Below are positions 17,389-23,689 of a stretch of 64,000 nt of DNA, piece after piece (the stretch's first letter is position 1; the number at the start of each line of letters is the position of its first letter). Both the position numbers and the translations under genes were made by a program. Source of the DNA: JAAFIP01 sp043728315 (GTDB lineage: Bacteria; Pseudomonadota; Gammaproteobacteria; Burkholderiales; Burkholderiaceae_C); contig JAYTMT010000016.1 of assembly GCA_043728315.1 (NCBI GenBank), positions 8,181 through 72,180 on the forward strand, written 5' to 3'. The notes beneath the pieces were generated by a model, which did not search any database, was not told the DNA's origin, and saw only the letters and a program-made list of their open reading frames with translations.

Positions 17389-18096
17389 TTATTGCTTTGG
17401 CACAGGCAGGCCAGCAGCTGGAGGTTTTTTTGCTTCGGCACGCTTTTTCTCTAGCTGCGTTTTGCGCTGCGCAGCCTGCGTTTGCCGTTCTTCGTAAGCT
17501 TGCCGGTTCGCAGCGGCTTTGACGGCTTGCTCAGCCACATTTGGCACGGCTTTGGTTTTAATTGTTGGCTTGCTGGGCAGGGCAGCTGGCGTTTTAGCCA
17601 GTCTTGGGGCTGGTGGGTTTTGCAGCAATTCTTGTTCTTTATTTGCTTTATCCGCGCGCTTTTGCTCAGCGCCAGCCAAGCGCTCTTGCGTGCGCTGCAG
17701 CGCTTCTTCGCGGTTTTTAGCAGCTGCGGCCTGTTTTTCAGCCGATAGCTTGTCGTCGATGTTTTGCATCTGCTTTGCGCCGCTTTCTTTGCGCTGTGCG
17801 TCATTCAAAGCGATTTCTTGGCGACGCAAATCATCCATGCGTGCAGCATGCTCGGCACGCTGTTTTTCAAGGCAAGCATTCACCGCAAAGTTTTGGTAGC
17901 ACGCTGCACGGGCTTGCGCATTGCTTTGCACATGCTGCACACGCTCACCGGTAATTCGGCTGCGCTCAAGTGCTATTTTTTCTTCTGAATTTTGAATATT
18001 TTTAGCCAATGTCAGCGTCATATGGTCATATATAGCTACTATTAATATAGCGGATATAATATTCCAAACGAATGCTGGCAGGCGTGGTTTGTGCAT
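17389..18096 (-). CDS. Hypothetical membrane-anchored coiled-coil protein
   Basis: A 235-residue protein not assigned to a family. A single hydrophobic segment lies at about residues 8-28 (AFVWNIISAILIVAIYDHMT), followed by a long highly charged helical region rich in Ala, Glu, Lys, Arg and Gln, probably a coiled coil, and a Pro/Lys-rich C-terminus ending LPVPKQ. Two cysteines (ARAACYQNFAVNACLEKQ) could form a disulfide if the domain is periplasmic. The gene starts 1 nt after the zapE stop (TGACATG), so it is co-translated. Half of its predicted membrane anchor (residues about 12-35) is encoded by a family 1 repeat read in the opposite orientation to the copies in bamB and rluB. Confidence 0.7.
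   Translation of the reverse strand: MHKPRLPAFVWNIISAILIVAIYDHMTLTLAKNIQNSEEKIALERSRITGERVQHVQSNAQARAACYQNFAVNACLEKQRAEHAARMDDLRRQEIALNDAQRKESGAKQMQNIDDKLSAEKQAAAAKNREEALQRTQERLAGAEQKRADKANKEQELLQNPPAPRLAKTPAALPSKPTIKTKAVPNVAEQAVKAAANRQAYEERQTQAAQRKTQLEKKRAEAKKPPAAGLPVPKQ
17985..18062 (-). repeat. Family 1 repeat, copy 5, inside the coiled-coil protein gene
   Basis: Exact core on the minus strand at 18007-18026, flanked by GCTACTATTAATATAGC on the plus-strand right side. It is translated on the minus strand as VAIYDHMTLTLAKN, that is, the reverse reading direction compared with copies 1, 3 and 14. Confidence 0.92.
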
Positions 18097-18097
18097 G

Positions 18098-19201
18098 TCA
18101 GGTCAGCCGCGTGTCCACACTGCGCCGCTCCAGCGCCAAAAATTCTGCGCTTTGCATTTCGTTGAGCCGCGACGCTGTGCGCGGAAACTCATGCGCCAGC
18201 GGGCCTTCGGTATACAGCTGCTCTGGCGCTACCGCAGCAGACATGATCAGCTTAACCCGCCTGTCATACAACACATCCACCAGCCAAGTAAAACGCCGCG
18301 CCTCAGAGGCATGGCGCACAAACATTTGCGGCACATCCGACAGCAGCACCGTGTGAAACTGTGTAGCCAGCTCCAAATAATCGTTCATGCTGCGCGGGCC
18401 GCCGCACAGCACTTTAAAGTCAAACCACACAATGCCACCAGCTTTGCGCCGCGCCATGATTTCGCGCGCTTCAATGTGCAGGGTGCGGTCTTCGTCTTTG
18501 CTCTCGGCCAGTTGGTTAAAGGCATCTTGCATGGCTGCATCGGCCTGTGCGCCCAGGGGCGTGTGGTAGAGCACCACGCGCTCCATGGTGCGGCGGCGGT
18601 AGTCGGTGCCGTTGTCCACGTTAACCACCTCAAGCTGCTTTTTAAGCAGGGCAATCGCAGGCAAAATCCGGTCGCGGTGCAGACCATCGGGGTAGAGGCC
18701 ATCGGGAGGGAAATTGCTAGTGGTAACCATGCCTACGCCGTTTTTAAACAGCGCATCAAGCAGGCGGTGCAAAATCATCGCATCAGTGATGTCCGCCACG
18801 TGAAATTCGTCAAAGCATATCAAGCGGTAGCGCTTGGCCATGCGCTTACCCAGCTCGTCCAGCGGATTGACCACCCCTTGCAAATCCGCCAACTCGCGGT
18901 GTACCTCGCGCATGAATTCATGAAAATGCAGGCGCGTTTTGCGCTGTAGTGGCACGGCGTTGTAAAAACAATCCATCAAAAAGCTCTTACCCCGCCCTAC
19001 CCCGCCAAACATATACACGCCCTTGGGAGTATCTGGGCGGTTGATCAGCTTTTTAAAAGCGTTAGAGCGCTTTTCTTTGAAAGCCGCCCACTCAGTAGCG
19101 CAACGCTCCAGCTCGGCCACAGCACGCTCCTGCGCGGGGTCGCTGGTGTAGCCGCGCTGGACTAGCTCAGATTGGTAGACTTTTAAAACAGGTAGCATCA
19201 T
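18098..19201 (-). CDS. zapE: Cell division ATPase ZapE (AFG1 family)
   Basis: AFG1-like P-loop ATPase of 367 residues. Walker A is GGVGRGKSFLMDCFYNAVP near residue 66-74, and Walker B is RLICFDEFHVADITDAMIL near 127-135. ZapE in E. coli acts on the Z-ring during constriction; the mitochondrial relative AFG1 handles respiratory proteins. In Burkholderiales zapE normally follows lpdA directly. Here a small lipoprotein gene with its own terminator is inserted between them. The MM start allows 19201 or 19198. Confidence 0.93.
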   Translation of the reverse strand: MMLPVLKVYQSELVQRGYTSDPAQERAVAELERCATEWAAFKEKRSNAFKKLINRPDTPKGVYMFGGVGRGKSFLMDCFYNAVPLQRKTRLHFHEFMREVHRELADLQGVVNPLDELGKRMAKRYRLICFDEFHVADITDAMILHRLLDALFKNGVGMVTTSNFPPDGLYPDGLHRDRILPAIALLKKQLEVVNVDNGTDYRRRTMERVVLYHTPLGAQADAAMQDAFNQLAESKDEDRTLHIEAREIMARRKAGGIVWFDFKVLCGGPRSMNDYLELATQFHTVLLSDVPQMFVRHASEARRFTWLVDVLYDRRVKLIMSAAVAPEQLYTEGPLAHEFPRTASRLNEMQSAEFLALERRSVDTRLT

Positions 19202-19224
19202 AAAAACGCCCGGCGAACCGGGCG
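19202..19224 (-). terminator. Rho-independent terminator overlapping the zapE start region
   Basis: On the minus strand CGCCCGG-TTCG-CCGGGCG (19224-19207) forms a 7-bp GC hairpin with a stable TTCG tetraloop, directly followed by TTTTT (19206-19202). The next bases are the ATG of zapE. It ends the lipoprotein transcript and would need read-through, or a promoter inside it, for zapE expression. Confidence 0.85.
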
Positions 19225-19242
19225 TATATTAATTGCATGAGT

Positions 19243-19701
19243 TTATTTTTTCGCTTCAGGCGCAGCACCTTTGAGTGGCGTGCCTTCTTTTTCTTCTCGG
19301 CGATCAAAAATCAAGGTGTCACCAAAAACCATCTGAATCCATGTGGGGTAGGTGTAAGCAGTACCTTTATTGTGGTCTATGATTGCACCGATTCCACCAC
19401 CAAAGATGATGTTACCAGCCATGCCTGCATTGCCGCGAGAAATAGCACGTCCGTTAGCATCTGTTTGACCAGCAGAAACGCAGTTGATGTCTAAGTCTTT
19501 GCTAGAGCGGCGCACCATAACGGTATCACCTGATTTAGCGGGGATCACACCATAATCATTGGTGAGTTTGCACTCCGCGCCTTTAACCGTTTCCCCTGAT
19601 TTGGTCAGAGTTTCAAGTTTCATGGGGTGACTAGTGTCGTTGGTGATTGAAGCGCAGCCAGTTGCCAAAACAGCAAGAGCGAATACCGAAAGAAGTTTCA
19701 T
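19243..19701 (-). CDS. Small conserved lipoprotein
   Basis: A 152-residue lipoprotein with signal peptide and lipobox ATGC (Cys about 16; MKLLSVFALAVLATGCASI). The mature part carries a Gly-rich stretch (AGNIIFGGGIGAIIDHNKG) and the pattern GTAYTYPTWIQM, seen in a widespread family of proteobacterial surface lipoproteins of unknown function that usually have VTVETLTKSG.....CKLTND-like N-terminal beta strands. That pattern is visible here (LETLTKSGETVKGAECKLTN). It lies between lpdA (20 nt) and zapE and ends in its own terminator. Confidence 0.75.
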   Translation of the reverse strand: MKLLSVFALAVLATGCASITNDTSHPMKLETLTKSGETVKGAECKLTNDYGVIPAKSGDTVMVRRSSKDLDINCVSAGQTDANGRAISRGNAGMAGNIIFGGGIGAIIDHNKGTAYTYPTWIQMVFGDTLIFDRREEKEGTPLKGAAPEAKK

Positions 19702-19721
19702 TGAAGCCTAAAATAAAGGGT

Positions 19722-21149
19722 TTAAAAATTGAGCGTGCGCTTATCCACCGCCAACGCTGCTTCTTTCGTTGCCTCACTTAAAGATGGATGCGCGTGACAG
19801 ATTCTAGCGATGTCTTCAGCCGACGCTCTGAATTCCATGGCTACCACCGCCTCAGCAATCAGCTCGCTGGCAAAGGGGCCCACAATGTGCACGCCCAATA
19901 TCTCATCCGTCACAGCGTCAGCCAGCATTTTGACCATGCCCGTGGTATCGCCCAGCGCCCGCGCGCGACCGTTGGCCATGAAGGGGAAGCTGCCTGCCTT
20001 GTAGGCGCGGCCTGCGGCTTTGAGTTGCTGCTCGGTTTGGCCCACCCACGCAATTTCGGGGCTGGTGTAGATCACCCAAGGCACGGTGTTGAAATTCACA
20101 TGGCCATGCTGGCCTGCGATACGCTCGGCCACGGCCACGCCCTCTTCCTCGGCTTTGTGAGCCAACATCGGGCCGCGCACCACATCGCCCACCGCCCACA
20201 CGTTTGGCAGGTTGGTTTTGCAGTGGTCGTCCACCACCACCATGCCGCGCTCGTCGAGCGCTAGGCCTACCGCTTCGGTATTCAGCCCTGTGGTATTGGC
20301 CGTGCGCCCAATCGAAATGATCAGCTTGTCCACATCCAGCGTTTGCGCTTCGCCTTTGGCATTGGCGTAAGCTATCGACACGCCTTTTTTGCTGTTTGTA
20401 ATCTCGCCCACTTTCACACCCAGCTCAATCTTCAAGCCCTGCTTGTCAAAAGCCTTTTTAGCCTCTTTGGCAATCTGCTCGTCCACTGCACCCAAGAAGG
20501 TAGGCAGACCCTCCAAAATCGTCACATCAGCGCCCAAACGCCGCCACACCGAGCCCATCTCTAGCCCAATCACGCCCGAGCCAATCACGCCCAGTTTTTT
20601 CGGCACAGCGCCAATTTTTAAAGCCCCGTCGTTAGACAAAATATTCTCTTCATCAAACGGCGTGCCCAGCAAAGCGCGCGCATTCGAGCCCGTGGCCACG
20701 ATGATGTGTTTACCTGCAATTACTTCGCTGGCTGCGCCAGCCACGTTGATGTCATAGACACCATCTTTGGCAGCCACAAACGACCCGCGACCATGAAAAA
20801 AGGTCACCTTGTTCTTTTTGAACAAATACAAAATCCCATCGTTGTTTTGCTTAACCACCGTGTCTTTGCGCCCCAGCATTTTGCCAATGTCAATGCTCAA
20901 ATCTTTAAGCCCAATACCATGATCTGCAAAGTGATGCCCCGCCTGCTCAAAATGCTCCGAGCTTTGTAGCAAAGCCTTAGAAGGAATGCAGCCCACATTG
21001 GTGCAAGTGCCGCCCAATGCAGACCCACCCTTGGCGTTTTTCCACTCGTCCACACAAGCCACTTGAAACCCAAGCTGTGCAGCACGAATAGCCGCAATAT
21101 AGCCACCAGGACCACCACCGATAACAATAACGTCGAATTGTTTGCTCAT
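19722..21149 (-). CDS. lpdA: Dihydrolipoyl dehydrogenase (E3) of the 2-oxoglutarate dehydrogenase complex
   Basis: FAD-dependent disulfide oxidoreductase of 475 residues that reoxidises the lipoyl group of OdhB. FAD-binding GGGPGGYIAAIRAAQLG is at the N-terminus, the redox-active cysteine pair is in GGTCTNVGCIPSKALLQ (about 49-54), the NAD-binding GSGVIGLEMGSVW lies near 190, and the catalytic His-Glu pair is in CHAHPSLSEATKEA near 450. Its ATG directly follows the stop codon of a 58-codon gene with no gap, so its translation probably depends on that gene. odhA and odhB are upstream but are separated from it by a toxin-like module. Confidence 0.96.
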   Translation of the reverse strand: MSKQFDVIVIGGGPGGYIAAIRAAQLGFQVACVDEWKNAKGGSALGGTCTNVGCIPSKALLQSSEHFEQAGHHFADHGIGLKDLSIDIGKMLGRKDTVVKQNNDGILYLFKKNKVTFFHGRGSFVAAKDGVYDINVAGAASEVIAGKHIIVATGSNARALLGTPFDEENILSNDGALKIGAVPKKLGVIGSGVIGLEMGSVWRRLGADVTILEGLPTFLGAVDEQIAKEAKKAFDKQGLKIELGVKVGEITNSKKGVSIAYANAKGEAQTLDVDKLIISIGRTANTTGLNTEAVGLALDERGMVVVDDHCKTNLPNVWAVGDVVRGPMLAHKAEEEGVAVAERIAGQHGHVNFNTVPWVIYTSPEIAWVGQTEQQLKAAGRAYKAGSFPFMANGRARALGDTTGMVKMLADAVTDEILGVHIVGPFASELIAEAVVAMEFRASAEDIARICHAHPSLSEATKEAALAVDKRTLNF

Positions 21150-21326
21150 TTAATTTACTTTCAGTTTAACAAGTTGGCCGTTCTGCTGAACGATAAGAAA
21201 CGTATTGGTTTGACGCGCAATTTCCTGCGCACGTAAAAATGCACGCTCCAGTGCAGCAGGCGCGTTGCGCAAGTCAGGCGTTATTGCCTCAGAAATAGGC
21301 TTGAGATTCACAGTCATCACACTCAT
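21150..21326 (-). CDS. 58-residue protein between the zeta-like gene and lpdA, candidate antitoxin
   Basis: This short gene starts at ATG 21326, whose ATGA overlaps the stop of the zeta-toxin-like gene, and ends with TAA immediately before the lpdA ATG. The product begins MSVMTVNLKPISEAITPDLR and ends QTNTFLIVQQNGQLVKLKVN. Small proteins with the pattern ALxRAxxxAxxxAxxTNTxxVVxQxGxxV are often encoded next to zeta-like P-loop genes, so I infer an antitoxin or partner role. No experiment is implied. GAAAG near its 3' end is a plausible ribosome binding site for lpdA. Confidence 0.7.
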   Translation of the reverse strand: MSVMTVNLKPISEAITPDLRNAPAALERAFLRAQEIARQTNTFLIVQQNGQLVKLKVN

Positions 21327-21850
21327 ATCCGCTCACTCCAATCAATCATTCTGTAGGGGCTTTGCGACGAATCAATCAATGTCCAAACATCCACCAAAGG
21401 TTTGTATATTTGCTCAAAATTCACCATGCCTGATGCAAAGCGTCTTTCTATCACACACTTTTCAATATTGTGACCGCCCTGCTTGACTCGCTGTGCAACT
21501 CGTTCAATCGCAAAGTGCACAGAAGGTAAAGACAGAAAAAATAATTCAATTCGGTAACCAGCATAGCGCCACCGAGGAATCATTCTCGCGTAGCCTCGCC
21601 CACTCATCGTTGTCTCGAATGCAAAGTTCTCACCTGCCGCAGCATGCTTCGCAATCAATTCCAACATCAGCCGTCCTGCTGAAATCGCAGCTGATTCAGG
21701 CGCAAAAGGTGAGATACCAGCAGCAATCAAATCAGCATTGATAAAAATCGGACAACTCGCCTCAGACGGCAAAAATTCTCTGGCAAAAGTTGTTTTTCCA
21801 GCACCATTAGGCCCGGCAAAGATAATGATTTTTTTGCCTCGACTCATCAC
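21323..21850 (-). CDS. Zeta-toxin-like P-loop kinase
   Basis: A 175-residue protein with Walker A FAGPNGAGKTTFAREFLP at about residues 11-28, then NADLIAAGISPFAPE and FAFETTMSGRGYARMIPRW, the pattern of the zeta toxin / AAA_33 group. Zeta toxins phosphorylate UDP-N-acetylglucosamine and are held by an antitoxin; short chromosomal forms such as this one are common and their substrate is not established. It overlaps the 58-codon gene by 4 nt and sits between odhB and lpdA, where Burkholderiales normally have no gene. The start could be 21850 or 21847; there is no Shine-Dalgarno sequence. Confidence 0.85.
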   Translation of the reverse strand: MMSRGKKIIIFAGPNGAGKTTFAREFLPSEASCPIFINADLIAAGISPFAPESAAISAGRLMLELIAKHAAAGENFAFETTMSGRGYARMIPRWRYAGYRIELFFLSLPSVHFAIERVAQRVKQGGHNIEKCVIERRFASGMVNFEQIYKPLVDVWTLIDSSQSPYRMIDWSERI

Positions 21851-22211
21851 AATACACAGGTAAGCTTACACAACATCATGACCCACATACTTCTCTGTAC
21901 AACAGAACTCAGTCTTTTACTCATTACATGTGAAATTAAAAAGGTGCGGAGGGGAGGAATCGAACCTCCCTCGTCCCTCTTCTTGCCAAACCAAAGTTTT
22001 TCAATCAATGCTGCTCTCGCATGGGGCGAACTAACCACCAGGTCTCCGCAGGAACGTGCCCGCTTGCCATGCTTGCCCTAAGGCGTTAAATAAGTCCATA
22101 ACAAACTCCTTGGTTAACATTACTGCAAAGACTAGGTGGTTCATCATCGCCCCATACGAGACAGTCATCTGAAGTATCACTAAGATTTTTAGCGTGAAGA
22201 CGGTTTAAAAG
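21851..22211. other. Gene-free 361-nt gap between odhB and the zeta-like gene
   Basis: The only structured part is the tRNA-like sequence at about 21943-22051. The remainder shows no open frame with a ribosome binding site and no clear terminator. Any promoter serving the zeta-like gene, the 58-codon gene and lpdA should be here. Confidence 0.5.
21943..22051 (-). other. tRNA-like sequence (3' half convincing, 5' half not)
   Basis: On the minus strand there is a T-arm-like element GGAGG-TTCGATT-CCTCC followed by CCTCCGC-A-CC and TTTTT. A 7-nt complement TGCGGAG occurs about 100 nt upstream, so an acceptor-like stem TGCGGAG/CTCCGCA is possible over 106 nt. I cannot fit a D-arm or anticodon arm, and the CCA end reads CCT. 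It may be a decayed tRNA, an attachment-site fragment left by an element, or an unrelated small RNA with a terminator. Confidence 0.35.
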
Positions 22212-23495
22212 TTAAATATCAAACAACAAACGCGCCGGATCTTCTAGCGCCTCTTTCATGGCTACCAAGCCGAGCACGGCTTCGCGGCCGTCGATGATTC
22301 GGTGGTCGTAACTCATGGCGAAATAGTTCATGGGGCGTACCACCACTACACCGCCTTCGACCATGGCGCGGTCTTTGGTGGCGTGCACGCCTAGGATGGC
22401 GCTTTGCGGTGGGTTGATGATGGGGGTGGACATCATGGAACCGAACGTGCCGCCATTGCTGATTGAGAACGTGCCGCCAGTCATGTCTTCCATGCCTAGC
22501 TTGCCTTCGGCGGCTTTTTTGCCAAATTCAGCGATCTTTTTCTCGATGTCGGCAAAGCTCATTTGGTCGGCATTGCGCAAAATGGGCACGACCAAGCCGC
22601 GTGGGCTGCCGACTGCGATGCCGATGTCAAAGTAGCCGTGGTACACAATATCGTTGCCGTCTACTGAGGCATTGAGTACTGGGAATTTTTTCAGGGCATG
22701 CACGGCCGCCTTGACAAAGAAACTCATGAAACCGAGTTTCACAGCGTGTTCTTTTTCAAACTTTTCTTGGAAGCGCTTGCGCATTTCCATCACGGGTGCC
22801 ATGTTGACTTCGTTGAAGGTAGTCAAGATGGCATTGGTGGACTGCGATTGCAGCAAACGCTCGGCCACGCGGGCACGCAGGCGGCTCATGGGCACGCGCT
22901 GCTCGGGGCGATCACCTAGGCCAGTGTCAACTGCGGGTGCTGCCACTTGGGCCAACACGGTTTTGGGCGCACCTGTGGGGATATTTGTAGTATTTGGGGC
23001 AGATGTCACCGTCGCAGGGGCGTTGTTAGCTCCCGAATTAATAGCGCCCAAGACATCGCCCTTAGTTACACGGCCATCCTTGCCGCTGCCAGCTACTGAG
23101 CCTGCGGCCATGCTGTTGTCGGCCATGATCTTGGCTGCTGCTGGCATGGCCACGCCTGCCATGCTGGTGCCTGTGGAGGCTGGCGCGGCTGCTGGAGCAG
23201 ATGCCATTGCAGCCACTGGCGCAGCCGCCGCAGCGGCCGAAGCGCCAGCCGAAGCTGTGGTGTCGATGCGTGCAATCAACTGCTCAGCAATCACGGTGCC
23301 GCCGCTGGCCACCACTAATTCCACGAGCACGCCAGAGCTGGGCGCGGGCACTTCCAGCACGACTTTGTCGGTCTCAATTTCAATCAAAATTTCGTCAGCG
23401 GTGACCGCGTCGCCCGCTTTCTTTTTCCATTGCAGCATGGTGGCCTCGGCCACGGATTCGGACAGCTGGGGGACTTTTACTTCTACGATTGCCAT
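22212..23495 (-). CDS. odhB: 2-oxoglutarate dehydrogenase E2, dihydrolipoyllysine succinyltransferase
   Basis: E2 core of the 2-oxoglutarate dehydrogenase complex, 427 residues. The lipoyl domain has the lysine in IEIETDKVVLEVPAPSSG (Lys about 43). An Ala/Pro linker follows, then a peripheral subunit-binding domain (AAKIMADNSMAAGSVAGSGK), a second Ala/Pro/Thr linker, and the catalytic acyltransferase domain ending with SYDHRIIDGREAVLGL, whose His and Asp are catalytic. It lies downstream of odhA after a 194-nt gap that holds a family 2 inverted repeat. Confidence 0.97.
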   Translation of the reverse strand: MAIVEVKVPQLSESVAEATMLQWKKKAGDAVTADEILIEIETDKVVLEVPAPSSGVLVELVVASGGTVIAEQLIARIDTTASAGASAAAAAAPVAAMASAPAAAPASTGTSMAGVAMPAAAKIMADNSMAAGSVAGSGKDGRVTKGDVLGAINSGANNAPATVTSAPNTTNIPTGAPKTVLAQVAAPAVDTGLGDRPEQRVPMSRLRARVAERLLQSQSTNAILTTFNEVNMAPVMEMRKRFQEKFEKEHAVKLGFMSFFVKAAVHALKKFPVLNASVDGNDIVYHGYFDIGIAVGSPRGLVVPILRNADQMSFADIEKKIAEFGKKAAEGKLGMEDMTGGTFSISNGGTFGSMMSTPIINPPQSAILGVHATKDRAMVEGGVVVVRPMNYFAMSYDHRIIDGREAVLGLVAMKEALEDPARLLFDI

Positions 23496-23525
23496 TTTGT
23501 GGTTTCCTGATGGTTATTTGGGGAA

Positions 23526-23680
23526 GGACATCCGGCCGCGAAGGGCGCGAAATTTACGCGAAGGACGCGAAAGAAGAGAAGACAAAAAAATACAAAAAAG
23601 TTTCAAAATAGAAAAAACCATTTTTGGTATTTATTTTGCGTCTTTCGCGTAAATTTCGCGTCCTTCGCGGCCGGATGTCC
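23526..23680. repeat. Family 2 large inverted repeat, copy B, between odhA and odhB
   Basis: Arms 23526-23555 and 23651-23680 (starting GGACATCCGGCCGCGAAGGG) are complementary over 30 nt with one mismatch, and the pairing continues inward (ACGCGAAGGACGC against GCGTCTTTCGCGT). It separates two genes whose products act in fixed stoichiometry, so the hairpin could tune relative expression. Confidence 0.9.
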
Positions 23681-23689
23681 GTATTTAAT

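Noticed and set aside
21878..22081. Frames on both strands over the tRNA-like sequence
   Set aside because: No ribosome binding site, and the peptides look like readings of a structured RNA region rather than proteins.
22960..23040. A GGTGACAT-containing stretch in the odhB linker as a further family 1 copy
   Set aside because: Only a few bases match the core and the flanking A/T elements are missing; the Ala/Pro/Thr linker explains the sequence.
22654..23652. 332-codon plus-strand frame opposite odhB
   Set aside because: Shadow of the E2 gene; runs into the inverted repeat at its end.
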